64,000 bases of DNA from an uncultured Owenweeksia sp. (GTDB lineage Bacteria > Bacteroidota > Bacteroidia > Flavobacteriales > Schleiferiaceae). The stretch is taken from NCBI GenBank assembly GCA_937146805.1, contig CAKZRR010000009.1:21884-85883 (forward strand), written 5' to 3'. How positions within the stretch are numbered: the first letter of the stretch is position 1; each line of letters starts with the position of its first letter. The translations under genes were made by a program, and so were the position numbers. Positions 1-8,952 of the stretch are shown here, one piece after another. The notes under the pieces are model-generated. The model had not been told where the DNA came from. It searched no databases and saw only the letters and a list, made by a program, of their open reading frames with translations.

Positions 1-522
1 AAATGTGACTATGGAAAAATAGACTTCTCTTAAAACAGTGCCCCTAATAAAATAGCCCAAACAAAAAAGCAGACAAAATAAAGGGACAAGACCATGTACA
101 TAAGGATTAATTACAACCGTTAGCGCGGCCTGCGTTGTTATAAAAATTAGAGGGATTAAAAAATCGAACCAATGACTACGCTTAAAGATCAAATATTTTA
201 AACGCCATGCCAACAATGCGGTTACCATATAGATGGTGACTTGCATAAACATATCCCACCTAGCATTCCAATCTCCTAAAAAGGTAGTTATCGAAAACAA
301 AACATAAGCAAGTCCCGTACGGTGCGGCCCGTGTTTATGTGAAAAACCCTCCCAAAAGGAGTCACCATTAAAAAGAGGATCCAGGCTCATCCATCTATCA
401 CTAAACATTAAAACTGGAGCAGTTTCGTAAACAAAGGCCAACAGCCTATAACTAGCTATTAACATAAATAGTACAACTAGACCTTGCATCCAATAATGCT
501 GCTTGTAAAAACGACTTCTCAT
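1..522 (-). CDS. Polytopic membrane protein, N-terminal part, cut by window edge
   Basis: An open frame on the minus strand begins with ATG at 520-522 and runs 174 codons off the left edge without a stop. The product starts MRSRFYKQHYWMQ and continues through several long hydrophobic stretches (about residues 13-30, 60-75, 85-105, 115-130 and 140-160), so it is a multi-pass inner-membrane protein. A loop with WMSLDPLFNGDSFWEGFSHK and a GPHRTGL stretch suggests a large glycosyltransferase or polymerase-like membrane protein, but no family is recognised with certainty. It lies 58 bases downstream of folA on the same strand and may be the last gene of that cluster. The C-terminus is not visible. 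Confidence 0.7.
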   Translation of the reverse strand, partial: MRSRFYKQHYWMQGLVVLFMLIASYRLLAFVYETAPVLMFSDRWMSLDPLFNGDSFWEGFSHKHGPHRTGLAYVLFSITTFLGDWNARWDMFMQVTIYMVTALLAWRLKYLIFKRSHWFDFLIPLIFITTQAALTVVINPYVHGLVPLFCLLFCLGYFIRGTVLREVYFSIVTF

Positions 523-580
523 TTAAAAACAACCTTTGTATACGCTAAGTACGGCACTCATATACCTTTAATTATACAAT

Positions 581-1066
581 CTAACCTCTTTCGTACCTCA
601 AAAAGTCAAAGCTGTATTGATGCTTCTCATCCTTAGGGTGGTGCTCCTTAAAAACAAGCTCCCAAGTATTTTCATCAAACTCTGGAAAGTAAGTATCGCC
701 TTCAAAAGCATGATGTACTTTGGTTAACTCCATCGTTTGGGCCAAACCTAAAGCTTGCTTGTAAATGGCTCCTCCGCCAATAATAAAGGGTTGTGCATCT
801 CCCTCAGCTTTATACAATGCCTCTTTCAAACTATCCACCACTATAGCACCTTCCGCTTTATAATTGGCATTTCGGCTCACCACAATATTTACCCTATTGG
901 GCAATGGTCTGCCCAAACTCTCAAAAGTTTTACGCCCCATAATTACATGGTGCCCTTTGGTTAATTGCTTAAAACGCTTCAGGTCATCCGATAAATGCCA
1001 AATTAAATCGTTGTCTTTACCTATCACGCCATTCTCGGCTATAGCTGCAATTAGAGTTACCTTCAT
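581..1066 (-). CDS. folA: Dihydrofolate reductase
   Basis: The 161-residue product reduces dihydrofolate to tetrahydrofolate with NADPH in the cytosol. Family features are in order: the N-terminal strand with NGVIGKDNDLIWHL (Met20-loop region), the acidic active-site residue in HLSDDLKRFK, the cofactor motif VIMGRKTFESLGRPLPNR, and the FIIGGGAIYKQAL glycine motif. Length is normal for the family. Its ATG overlaps the stop of the upstream TonB-like gene by 4 bases, so the two are translationally coupled. thyA lies two genes upstream. thyA and folA together form the thymidylate cycle, because ThyA makes the dihydrofolate that FolA recycles. Confidence 0.97.
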   Translation of the reverse strand: MKVTLIAAIAENGVIGKDNDLIWHLSDDLKRFKQLTKGHHVIMGRKTFESLGRPLPNRVNIVVSRNANYKAEGAIVVDSLKEALYKAEGDAQPFIIGGGAIYKQALGLAQTMELTKVHHAFEGDTYFPEFDENTWELVFKEHHPKDEKHQYSFDFLRYERG

Positions 1067-2433
1067 CTTCTTCTCTTCTTCTTTTTCTTTGGAGCGCTGC
1101 CTTGTATCTTAGCATTTATTGGGAGTATGAAGCTCATACGGCAGGGCTTAGCCCTTTGAAGGGCAGGTGAGCACCTAGTTAATTCCGACACCACCCGAAT
1201 CGATTCAAAATCTAACGACCTATTCACCCCTTTCACAATTTCAATATTTTCTACTTCTCCTTTAACCCCAATAACAAAACCTATATACATTTTTCCTCCA
1301 GTCCCCGTCATCCTTTCTTGCTCCGGAAACACAAAGGATTTTGACACATACACCAATAGCCCTCTTTGAAAACATGCTCTTAACTCTTCATTCTTAAGTG
1401 TTGAATCACAACCGGCAAAAACAGGAACTCTTTCTACCATGCTGAAATTTAAAACATCATCCGTCTCCTCTTTCTCTACCTCAGTATAACTATAGGCTCT
1501 AATACTATCCATAGGGTAAACCTTTCCCCAAATGCTCACTTCCCTAGCCTCCCCATAACCAGCCTCATTCAGATGCTTTAAAAAAAAGTTATTCCATTTA
1601 TTAGGGTCTGCCCTTGAAAATTTATCTTTAAAATCATACAATTCTTCCAAGTAAAACTTCTTTTGTGATAATGTCTTAAAGTGGGCTAACCGTCTCATAG
1701 ACCCTTCCCACCTTTTGGTGCTATCACCTTTAATAGAACTTTTAAATTCCAAATAAAAAGGCGCCAAATTAGCCCAAGCCTCAGAGCTTACTTCTGCAGC
1801 CATGCCATTATTTACACTTCTACTAACTTTCTCTACCAAACTCTTATTCAAACTTATCTGCTCGCATTCAACAGCTACCACTTTACCCTTTTCTAGGTAG
1901 CAACGAACGTTAAAATCATCATCAACCTGCGATCGCCATTTTTCATCACCCCTCAACACATAGTTGAAACAAGCCAATTGCGCCTTACTGTTAAAATTTT
2001 CGGCACCTCTAACCACAGGCGCATTTTTCAACTTATAAATACTTGTAAATTTCTCAAACCGCTCATCGATGCTAAGATTTAAGAAAAAGGCATAATTCTC
2101 ATTAGCTTTTAGCTGGCGGGCCATTCGTCTAATAGCAGGCCTAGCCATGCTAAGTGCCTCATCCGAAACCAAAGCAAAGGTTTTACCAAAACTTACCTCT
2201 CCTTGTTCGTTTACCACAAATTCTAAAAACAAGCTATCCGTTAAACTATAGCCTAAACTCGAAAAAATATCTGCTTTCACTTTTGATTGAAACAAGATCA
2301 GTTGTTTCTGCTGACAAATTTCTTTGTCCGTTTCGGTTTGACACAATTTGAACATTAGCGATTGCCCAAAACTTGAAGTTTTACAACCTAAAACAAAACC
2401 AAGAACAATTAAAAATATGCGCATATTTAACAA
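1063..2433 (-). CDS. Secreted protein with TonB C-terminal-like domain
   Basis: This 456-residue protein begins with a hydrophobic signal (RIFLIVLGFVLGC) that could be a lipoprotein signal (VLGC) or a type I signal ending near SSFGQ. The last 120 residues (VPVFAGCDSTLKNEELRACF, then YIGFVIGVKGEVENIEIVKG, then SRAL-like SELTRCSPALQRAKP) resemble the TonB C-terminal domain used by Bacteroidota energy-transducer-like proteins. It ends in a basic tail of lysines and arginines. The middle is not recognised. It sits between thyA (5 bases away) and folA (4-base overlap), so it is co-transcribed with folate genes although no folate role is apparent. An alternative start is the Met at codon 4. Confidence 0.7.
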   Translation of the reverse strand: MLNMRIFLIVLGFVLGCKTSSFGQSLMFKLCQTETDKEICQQKQLILFQSKVKADIFSSLGYSLTDSLFLEFVVNEQGEVSFGKTFALVSDEALSMARPAIRRMARQLKANENYAFFLNLSIDERFEKFTSIYKLKNAPVVRGAENFNSKAQLACFNYVLRGDEKWRSQVDDDFNVRCYLEKGKVVAVECEQISLNKSLVEKVSRSVNNGMAAEVSSEAWANLAPFYLEFKSSIKGDSTKRWEGSMRRLAHFKTLSQKKFYLEELYDFKDKFSRADPNKWNNFFLKHLNEAGYGEAREVSIWGKVYPMDSIRAYSYTEVEKEETDDVLNFSMVERVPVFAGCDSTLKNEELRACFQRGLLVYVSKSFVFPEQERMTGTGGKMYIGFVIGVKGEVENIEIVKGVNRSLDFESIRVVSELTRCSPALQRAKPCRMSFILPINAKIQGSAPKKKKKRRR

Positions 2434-2438
2434 GTTTT

Positions 2439-3344
2439 TTAAACCGCTACAGGAGCCTTAATAGCGGAATGCGGTTCGTAATTAACTAATTCAAAATCAT
2501 CAATCTTAAAATCAAAAATATCCTTTACTAAGGGATTCATCTTCATTTGAGGAAGCGGCCTAAACGCCCTTCCCAATTGCTCTTTAGTTTGCTCTAAATG
2601 GTTAGAGTATAAATGGGCATCGCCCAAGGTATGTACAAAATCACCATATCCCAATCCACAAACTTGAGCTATCATCATAGTAAGCAAAGCATAAGAAGCA
2701 ATATTAAAAGGTACACCTAAAAATATATCGGCACTACGTTGGTACAACTGGCAACTTAGTTTTTCGTTGGCCACGTAAAACTGGAACAACGTATGACAAG
2801 GCGGTAAACCAGACTTTGCCATTTCAGGAACATCCTTAGGATTCCATGCACTAACCAATAACCGCCTCGAATCTGGCTTGTTTTTAATATCTTCAATTAA
2901 TCCCGTAATTTGATCTACTCCCTCAAAATTGCGCCACTGCCTTCCATAAACCGGTCCCAATTCGCCCCATTGTTTGGCAAAAGTATAGTCCGCTATTACC
3001 TGTGCCTTAAACTCTTTCATTTTGGCTTTCCATTCCTCGCTGTGCTTGGGGTAGGCTTCCGCCTGATGTGTTTCGTTTAAATAATTTTGGAAAGGCCATT
3101 CATTCCAAATATTCACACCATTTTCCACCAAATACTTAATATTGGTATCACCTTGTAAAAACCAAAGCAACTCATGTATAATAGACTTTAGGTGTACCTT
3201 TTTAGTGGTAACCAAAGGAAAACCCTCGCTTAAATTATAGCGCATTTGATAGCCAAACACCGATAAAGTACCCGTTCCTGTTCTATCTCCTTTTTGCACG
3301 CCTTGGTCTAGCACGTGCTGCATTAATTGGTGGTATTGCTGCAT
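2439..3344 (-). CDS. thyA: Thymidylate synthase
   Basis: The product converts dUMP and methylene-tetrahydrofolate to dTMP and dihydrofolate. Family signatures are visible: [20 protein letters not shown] near the N-terminus, the catalytic cysteine in [23 protein letters not shown], and the dUMP-binding [21 protein letters not shown] place the start at the Met that begins [12 protein letters not shown] (301 residues), matching the family's usual N-terminus. The open frame extends 25 codons further upstream. That extension has no family resemblance, and a TATCTTTG promoter element lies inside it, 18 bases before the chosen ATG. It heads a cluster with a TonB-like gene and folA. Confidence 0.96.
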   Translation of the reverse strand: MQQYHQLMQHVLDQGVQKGDRTGTGTLSVFGYQMRYNLSEGFPLVTTKKVHLKSIIHELLWFLQGDTNIKYLVENGVNIWNEWPFQNYLNETHQAEAYPKHSEEWKAKMKEFKAQVIADYTFAKQWGELGPVYGRQWRNFEGVDQITGLIEDIKNKPDSRRLLVSAWNPKDVPEMAKSGLPPCHTLFQFYVANEKLSCQLYQRSADIFLGVPFNIASYALLTMMIAQVCGLGYGDFVHTLGDAHLYSNHLEQTKEQLGRAFRPLPQMKMNPLVKDIFDFKIDDFELVNYEPHSAIKAPVAV

Positions 3345-3362
3345 ATTATTTTGGAATAAATT

Positions 3363-3370
3363 CAAAGATA
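3363..3370 (-). promoter_or_regulatory. Candidate -7 element of thyA promoter
   Basis: Read on the minus strand this is TATCTTTG, matching the Bacteroidota -7 consensus TAnnTTTG, 18 bases before the proposed thyA ATG. No well-spaced TTG -33 element was found, so it is only a candidate. It supports the shorter thyA start. Confidence 0.4.
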
Positions 3371-3456
3371 ATTTGACCATTGTAATTAGCTCCTTCGCGA
3401 AGAACTTACTTCTAAACAATCTTTAAACAACCCAAAAAAAGCCCAGCCACATTAGC

Positions 3457-3464
3457 TACTTTTG
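3457..3464 (+). promoter_or_regulatory. Candidate -7 element for the gene at 3482
   Basis: TACTTTTG matches TAnnTTTG and lies 17 bases before the ATG at 3482. No clear TTG lies 19-21 bases upstream, so the promoter call is tentative. Confidence 0.35.
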
Positions 3465-3481
3465 AAGCTCAATTTATTTGT

Positions 3482-3904
3482 ATGCAAAACGCCAAAAAAC
3501 TTTTATTACTGCTACTGGTTTTATTACCGTCCATCTTTTTTTTAAGCAAGGCCTTTTCAGGTAGCACTGCTCAAATGGAAAACGGCATCTTAAAGATCAC
3601 AGGAGCTGGAGCCATCGAAATTATTTTGGAAGATGTACAGGTTGCTGAATTGCAAGAAGAGTTACCCGAAACCAATGGCACGGGTGGTTTTTCGTTGGGT
3701 ATTGTAAAAAAAGGAAACTTTATACGTAGCAGCGATAGCCAACAAATACGCATCATAAAAAATGCAAGCACGCCTTTTATCCACCTAAAAACGGAAAAAC
3801 AAGAATTGTACTTTAATTTGGAAAACCCTGACTTAACCAAGGCTTTGTTTCTGGCTATTGAAATGGAAATTGCACTAAGGCAAGGCGAAACCGTAACGAG
3901 CTAA
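3482..3904 (+). CDS. Secreted/anchored protein of unknown function
   Basis: A 140-residue product with a strongly hydrophobic N-terminus (KKLLLLLLVLLPSIFFL) that acts as a signal peptide or a membrane anchor. The remainder is rich in short beta strands: ILKITGAGAIEIIL, FSLGIVKKGNFIRS, QQIRIIKNASTPFIHLKT, ELYFNLENPDL. A C-terminal helix follows (LFLAIEMEIALRQ). That strand-strand-helix order recalls PH-like small domains, but I do not recognise the family. It is transcribed divergently from thyA and converges on the CNT transporter gene, with 1 base between them. Confidence 0.6.
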   Translation: MQNAKKLLLLLLVLLPSIFFLSKAFSGSTAQMENGILKITGAGAIEIILEDVQVAELQEELPETNGTGGFSLGIVKKGNFIRSSDSQQIRIIKNASTPFIHLKTEKQELYFNLENPDLTKALFLAIEMEIALRQGETVTS

Positions 3905-3905
3905 T

Positions 3906-5615
3906 TTAGATCAGCATACCCACAATTACGGCCGTAAACAAAGAAGCCAGTGTACCCCCTATTAAAGCCTTAAAACCCAATTTAGATAAATCGCCCTTGC
4001 GCTTAGGCGCCAAAGAGCCAATACCGCCAATTTGAATACCAATACTGGCAAAATTGGAAAAGCCACAAAGGATGTACGTTGCGATGATAATTGATTTTGG
4101 GGAGGTGAACTTTCCAGCTTCCATCATCTCTCCTAAACTTACATAGGCTACAAACTCATTAAGTATCGTTTTTTCGCCCAACAACTGCCCAACCAAAACT
4201 ATATCCTGATTAGCCACCCCCATTAACCAAGTGATGGGTGCCAAAACGTAACCCAAAATAAATTGCATCGAAAAGCCGCTGTATTGTCCGTTAGACACAT
4301 CTACCACCCAACCATTTAAGCCTGTAAACTCTCCAATAAAATCCTGAAGTATATAGTTCGCCATCGCTATAAAGGCAATGAATACCAACAACATAGCTCC
4401 AACATTTACCGCTAACTTTAACCCATCGGTAGTACCATTGGTAATAGCCTCCAAGGCATTTGAACCAATATTCGATTTCTCGATGTGCATCTTCTCGTTC
4501 ACCTTATTGGTTTCGGGTAGTAAAATTTTTGCGGCTACTACGGCTGCAGGTGCGCTCATTACTGAAGCTGCCAACAAGTGCTTTGCAAAAAATATTTGTT
4601 GCGCCAAATCTTCTCCTCCCAAAAAACCAATATAAGCTGCTAGCACACCACCTGCAATAGTGGCCATACCTCCACTCATTAGGCAAAGCAATTCCGATTT
4701 GGTCATTTTATCGATATAGGGCTTTACCAAGAGTGGCGCTTCCGTTTGCCCTAAAAATATATTACCCGCTGCGGCTAAACTTTCGGCCCCACTAAGTTTC
4801 ATGGTACGTTTCATAACCCAGGCAAAAGCAAAAACCACTTTTTGAAGTACACCGTAATAAAATAGTAAAGAAGTAAGGGCGCTGAAAAAGATAACGGTTG
4901 GCAGTACCTGAAACGCAAAAATAAACCCAAAAGACTGTGTATCGCTTATTAAACCTCCAAACAAAAATTCCGATCCTTCCTGTGTAAAGCTCAATATCTT
5001 AACAAAGCGCTTACTAAGCCAATCAAAAGAACTTTGTATAAAAGGCACTTTTAAAATACCTAATGCAAAAATAAACTGAATAGCCAGCCCTTTTAAAACC
5101 AAAGGCCAGTTTACCTTTTTTCGTTTGCTGGACATTAAAAAAGTTAGAAAAACCAAAACAGTTAAACCCAAAATACCTCGTGCTAAAGAGTTCAAACTTA
5201 GTCCCTCACCCTCAAAATGGTAAGCCGAAGTAATTGGCAGCCCATTTACCTCAGCAGCCATCTCCTTATAAAACGAAAAAGCAATCGCCCCTTCCTGTAT
5301 TCTCAAGAGGGTATCGTTTTGCGTTTCAACAAAATATTGCCTTAGGGTATCATCTGGTAACTGGTATTGCAAGTAGAGCGTATCGCTGCGATGCTCCCAA
5401 CTACCACTGGCTTGCAAGTTGTTTTTAGCTTTTAGCTGATAGTTAAAACTACCACTGCTATCTAGGTTAAAAAAATCGGTGCTGTCTATAGCAAATAACG
5501 CTGAGTTGGCACTATCGGTTATACTTTTGAACTGCCATTTATTGGCGAAAGAATGCTGACCATACACCCAGGTACTTAACAGCATGGCAAGCAACACAAA
5601 CCCAATTTTTTTCAT
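3906..5615 (-). CDS. CNT-family nucleoside transporter with N-terminal lipocalin-like domain
   Basis: The last 420 residues are a concentrative nucleoside transporter (NupC family). Visible signatures are the many membrane segments, FQVLPTVIFFSALTSLLFYY, the substrate motif GQTEAPLLVKPYI, and GVANQDIVLVGQLLGEK with NEFVAYVSLGEM. These carriers import nucleosides with H+ or Na+. The start is set at MKKIGFVLLAMLLSTWVYGQ, a clear signal peptide. The 16 codons upstream look non-coding. Between the signal and the first carrier helix lies an extra domain of about 130 residues (FANKWQFKS, GSFNYQL, ASGSWEHRSDTLYLQY), lipocalin-like in style and probably periplasmic. The upstream neighbour encodes the same type of domain. 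Confidence 0.9.
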   Translation of the reverse strand: MKKIGFVLLAMLLSTWVYGQHSFANKWQFKSITDSANSALFAIDSTDFFNLDSSGSFNYQLKAKNNLQASGSWEHRSDTLYLQYQLPDDTLRQYFVETQNDTLLRIQEGAIAFSFYKEMAAEVNGLPITSAYHFEGEGLSLNSLARGILGLTVLVFLTFLMSSKRKKVNWPLVLKGLAIQFIFALGILKVPFIQSSFDWLSKRFVKILSFTQEGSEFLFGGLISDTQSFGFIFAFQVLPTVIFFSALTSLLFYYGVLQKVVFAFAWVMKRTMKLSGAESLAAAGNIFLGQTEAPLLVKPYIDKMTKSELLCLMSGGMATIAGGVLAAYIGFLGGEDLAQQIFFAKHLLAASVMSAPAAVVAAKILLPETNKVNEKMHIEKSNIGSNALEAITNGTTDGLKLAVNVGAMLLVFIAFIAMANYILQDFIGEFTGLNGWVVDVSNGQYSGFSMQFILGYVLAPITWLMGVANQDIVLVGQLLGEKTILNEFVAYVSLGEMMEAGKFTSPKSIIIATYILCGFSNFASIGIQIGGIGSLAPKRKGDLSKLGFKALIGGTLASLFTAVIVGMLI

Positions 5616-5674
5616 ACTTGGCGCGTTAATACGTTTGGCGAAAATACATTTTAAAAGCTTCAACCTTTAGCGAC

Positions 5675-6424
5675 TTAATCTACGCTATTTTGTTTGTCAA
5701 ATTGCCAAAACTCAGGCATATTTCCACGTTGCAATTCCATTTTATTATCAGATATAAAACGTACCTGCCACAACTTAGCTTCCTTTTTTTGCCAAATTTC
5801 AATGGAGGTATTTTCGTTGGCCAAGTTCCATTTCCCCTTCACCTTTATACCCATAATAACCACCACTGCTTTGCCATTTGGTTTAAATTGCATAGTACCA
5901 CCCTTAACAAACTGGCTACCCAATTCATTCTGCTCGGCTGTCTTTTCTAAGTGTTTTTTGCCTGAAATTACCCAAGTTCCAAACAGCTGTTCTCTATTTA
6001 CAACCAAAGGTGTAAAGGTGGGTTCTGGAATTACAAACTCTTCTGCAGGAACCACCTGCTCGCAAACCAATTTAGCTTTACCCAAACCCAGAATAATTCT
6101 ATTTTCATCAAAAGCCAAAATTGAAATGTTTTGCACCTCGCCTTTTGAGGAAGTCATTTTCAGCTCTGATTTACTTTCCAAATACTCCCAGCTACCAAAA
6201 TCAAGGCTAAACAATTCCAATTTGTAATGGTATGTGGAAGACAACGTAAATTTGAAATCACCAAACATAGCCCGCGCCATGCTTTTAGAAACAGAGTCTA
6301 ACTCTTCGATCTCTGCCATTTCCGCAAAACGCCAAGTTCCAATAAGGTCTTGTTCCGTTTGCGCTTGTGTAAAACCTCCCATAAAAAGGAAGCTTGTCAA
6401 AAATAAAACTCTCAATAAACACAT
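5675..6424 (-). CDS. Secreted protein with two lipocalin-like repeats
   Basis: A signal peptide (LRVLFLTSFLFMGGFTQAQ) is followed by two similar modules: one starting LIGTWRFAEM near residue 27, the other LFGTWVISGKK near residue 147. Each has the LxGTW opening and the beta-strand pattern of lipocalin-like domains, with the GSWEYLESKSEL and GKWNLANENTSIEIW cores in matching places. It lies 59 bases before the CNT transporter, which carries one such module at its own N-terminus. That suggests a shared extracytoplasmic role, but no ligand can be named. Confidence 0.65.
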   Translation of the reverse strand: MCLLRVLFLTSFLFMGGFTQAQTEQDLIGTWRFAEMAEIEELDSVSKSMARAMFGDFKFTLSSTYHYKLELFSLDFGSWEYLESKSELKMTSSKGEVQNISILAFDENRIILGLGKAKLVCEQVVPAEEFVIPEPTFTPLVVNREQLFGTWVISGKKHLEKTAEQNELGSQFVKGGTMQFKPNGKAVVVIMGIKVKGKWNLANENTSIEIWQKKEAKLWQVRFISDNKMELQRGNMPEFWQFDKQNSVD

Positions 6425-6436
6425 GAAAACCAGACC

Positions 6437-7054
6437 TTAATTACTTTCGCGCTTATCAATCTCGTCTCGCAATTTAGCCGCCAACTCATAGTCCTCACCT
6501 TTTAAGGCTTGTTCCAAAAGTGTTTTTAAATCGTCTAAATCTGCCAATTCATAATCCAATACCACTTCTGAGCTGCTCGTATCTTTTACCTCTAAATCTT
6601 CCTCAGTAATCAACTCTTTCCCTTCGGTTTCATTTCCGCTTTCGCTCAATATAATACCGGCCTGGTTTAATATTTCGGGGTATGTATAAACGGGGCAATC
6701 AAAACGAATGGCTAAGGCCACGGCATCTGAAGTACGTGCGTCCATCACCTTTTCTTCCCCGTCCTTATCAAACAGTAAAATAGAGTAAAACACCCCTTCT
6801 TGCAGCTTATGAATTACTACCTCTTTAAGGGTAATTTCAAAACTACCTGCAAAGCTTTTAAACAAATCGTGGGTTAAAGGCCTCGGTGGATTCACATCTT
6901 TTTCTAACGCAATGGCGATAGATTGTGCCTCAAAACCTCCAATAATAATGGGCAATCTGCGCTCCCCTCCTTCTTCGCCTAGCACCAAAGCATAAGCTCC
7001 AGACTGCGTTTGGCTGTAAGTAAGTCCTTTTATGTGAAGGCGTATTTTATCCAT
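6437..7054 (-). CDS. Bifunctional nuclease family protein (BFN/DUF151) with UVR motif
   Basis: Residues 1-135 match the BFN/DUF151 fold: LVLGEEGGERRLPIIIGGFE, AIALEKDVNPPRPLTHDLF, then DARTSDAVALAIRFDCPVYT. The C-terminus carries a UVR (UvrB/UvrC) helix pair, DLKTLLEQALKGEDYELAAK with RDEID. This BFN-plus-UVR architecture, about 200 residues long, is common in Bacteroidota. Plant and bacterial members have been reported to cleave DNA and RNA, but the physiological role is unsettled. The gene sits 9 bases after etfA and 12 before the lipocalin-like gene, inside a five-gene minus-strand run. Confidence 0.88.
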   Translation of the reverse strand: MDKIRLHIKGLTYSQTQSGAYALVLGEEGGERRLPIIIGGFEAQSIAIALEKDVNPPRPLTHDLFKSFAGSFEITLKEVVIHKLQEGVFYSILLFDKDGEEKVMDARTSDAVALAIRFDCPVYTYPEILNQAGIILSESGNETEGKELITEEDLEVKDTSSSEVVLDYELADLDDLKTLLEQALKGEDYELAAKLRDEIDKRESN

Positions 7055-7063
7055 TTACTTTTT

Positions 7064-8026
7064 TTAGGCCTTAAACTTTTTCAAAGCCTCAATAAACTTG
7101 GGCACCACCTCAAATGCATCGCCTACAATACCGTAGTCCGCTGCTTTAAAAAATGGGGCTTCGGCATCGCTATTAATAACTACAATAGTTTTTGAGTTAC
7201 TTACACCTGCTAGATGCTGAATAGCTCCAGAAATACCAATCGCCACATACAACTCAGGATTAATAGCAATACCTGTTTGACCAACATGCTCGTTATGCGG
7301 GCGCCAGCCCATATCAGCCACTGGCTTAGAACAAGCCGTTCCGGCATTCATCAATTCTGCCAATTCTTCTACCATACTCCAATTCTCAGGTCCTTTTAAT
7401 CCACGGCCTCCTGATATTACTCTTTCGGCTTCTGGCAAAGGAATTTTACCTTGCACCCTATCCACATTCGTAACATTAGTTTGTGGCAAATCACCTAAGC
7501 TTACGTTCGATTCAGTCATTTCTGCGCTTCCGCTGCCGGCTACTACACCAACCGCATTAGGAATAAATACAATTACTTTAGAGCTGGCTTCCGTACTGTA
7601 ATTCACAAAACCTTTGCTCGAAAACACACTACGCTTTACTGTTAAAGGAGCAACGCTACTAGGCAGTTCTGTTACGTTAGTAATCATTCCGGCCTCTGCC
7701 ATTACCGAATATAAAGGCGCTACGGCTTTACCGTTAAAAGTACCACTTACAATAAGGGTGTCGCAGTTTTGGGCAGCCGCCACCTCTTTTAGGGCAGCCG
7801 CAATTTTATAATTATCAAAACTATTGTAATCGTCTCCGCTAAGGTTTAGCACTTTACTTACTCCATACTTTCCTAGCTCAGCCGCATCATCGCTAATAGT
7901 ACCAAAGGTTACACCTATTACTGAAGTGCCCATCATTTCGGCCGTTTTAGCGGCATACTGAGCGGCTTCAAAAGTGTTCTTCTTAAATTTTCCTTCCCAA
8001 TTTTCTAAATATACTAGTACTGACAT
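7064..8026 (-). CDS. etfA: Electron transfer flavoprotein, alpha subunit
   Basis: The 320-residue product pairs with EtfB to carry electrons from acyl-CoA dehydrogenases to the quinone pool through bound FAD. The C-terminal FAD-binding domain is clear: ERVISGGRGLKGPENW, DMGWRPHNEHVGQTG, LYVAIGISGAIQHLAG, and VVINSDAEAPFFKAADYGI. Length is normal. etfB is 27 bases upstream on the same strand, as usual. Confidence 0.97.
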   Translation of the reverse strand: MSVLVYLENWEGKFKKNTFEAAQYAAKTAEMMGTSVIGVTFGTISDDAAELGKYGVSKVLNLSGDDYNSFDNYKIAAALKEVAAAQNCDTLIVSGTFNGKAVAPLYSVMAEAGMITNVTELPSSVAPLTVKRSVFSSKGFVNYSTEASSKVIVFIPNAVGVVAGSGSAEMTESNVSLGDLPQTNVTNVDRVQGKIPLPEAERVISGGRGLKGPENWSMVEELAELMNAGTACSKPVADMGWRPHNEHVGQTGIAINPELYVAIGISGAIQHLAGVSNSKTIVVINSDAEAPFFKAADYGIVGDAFEVVPKFIEALKKFKA

Positions 8027-8053
8027 TTCTTAAATTTCTTTGTTGTGGATCAA

Positions 8054-8800
8054 TTAAATAACCTTGGCTTCCTCGTGTAATAACTTTACCAACTCGTCCA
8101 TATTATCGGCCTCTACCATAGTAACCGCACTTTTAGGAGCCGGTTTTTCAAAACTACCTACCTGCACCCTGCTGGCACCATCTGTAGCCGGCTTTACCGC
8201 TAACGGCTTGGTTCGCGCACTCATAATACCACGCATATTTGGTATGCGTAAATCTTTTTCTTCTACTAAACCCTTTTGTCCTCCAATTACCAAAGGCAAA
8301 CTAGCTGTTAAAGTTTCTTTACCACCATCTATTTCGCGCATAAGCGTAGCATTACTACCTTCTACCTCTAAACCTACACAGGCATTTACAAAGGGTTGAT
8401 TTAGTAAAGCAGCTAACATGCCCGCAACTTGCCCTCCGTTGTAATCTATGGACTCACGTCCAGCAATAATTAAATCGTAATTATTTTCTTTGGCTACCGC
8501 TGCAATTTGTTGCGCTACATAAAAACCATCGGTAGCATCAGCATCAATTCGTATGGCATCATCGGCTCCAATAGCCAAAGCTTTACGCAAAGTTGGCTCC
8601 GTTTCGGCTTTTCCAACGTTAATGGCAGTAACCGTAGCTCCTTGTTTTTCTTTTAACCAAATAGCACGTGTAAGCCCAAACTCATCGTACGGGTTTATAA
8701 CAAACTGTACTCCATTCTTGTCAAACTCCTTGTTATCACTAGTAAAGTTTATTTTGGAAGTGGTATCCGGTACGTGACTAATGCAAACTAAAACCTTCAT
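8054..8800 (-). CDS. etfB: Electron transfer flavoprotein, beta subunit
   Basis: A 248-residue subunit starting MKVLVCISHVPDTTSKI, with INPYDEFGLTRAIWLKE, the GADDAIRID stretch, the nucleotide-binding LIIAGRESIDYNGGQVAGML, and PNMRGIMSARTKPL near the end. It binds AMP structurally and forms the heterodimer with EtfA. It is the first gene of the minus-strand run etfB-etfA-BFN-lipocalin-CNT. The spacing of 9-59 bases suggests one operon reading away from pdhB. Confidence 0.97.
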   Translation of the reverse strand: MKVLVCISHVPDTTSKINFTSDNKEFDKNGVQFVINPYDEFGLTRAIWLKEKQGATVTAINVGKAETEPTLRKALAIGADDAIRIDADATDGFYVAQQIAAVAKENNYDLIIAGRESIDYNGGQVAGMLAALLNQPFVNACVGLEVEGSNATLMREIDGGKETLTASLPLVIGGQKGLVEEKDLRIPNMRGIMSARTKPLAVKPATDGASRVQVGSFEKPAPKSAVTMVEADNMDELVKLLHEEAKVI

Positions 8801-8906
8801 AAAATTGTGTGAAATTGTTTAAAATAAAAGGATGGCGAAAATAGCTAAAAAGGCGCCAACAAAAAAGATGCAGGCCAAAGGAAATCAAAGCGAAATATTT
8901 AGCGCC

Positions 8907-8933
8907 TTTGGTTGCTATAAATTTCTAATTTTG
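8907..8933 (+). promoter_or_regulatory. Candidate promoter of pdhB
   Basis: TAATTTTG at 8926-8933 matches TAnnTTTG and lies 19 bases before the pdhB ATG. A TTTG occurs at 8907-8910 but the spacer is only 15 bases, shorter than the usual 19-21, so the -33 part is doubtful. Confidence 0.35.
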
Positions 8934-8952
8934 TCGGCATTCAATTTTTACT

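Noticed and set aside
5694..6227. 177-codon plus-strand frame
   Set aside because: It is the complement of the lipocalin-like gene, which has a signal peptide and repeats.
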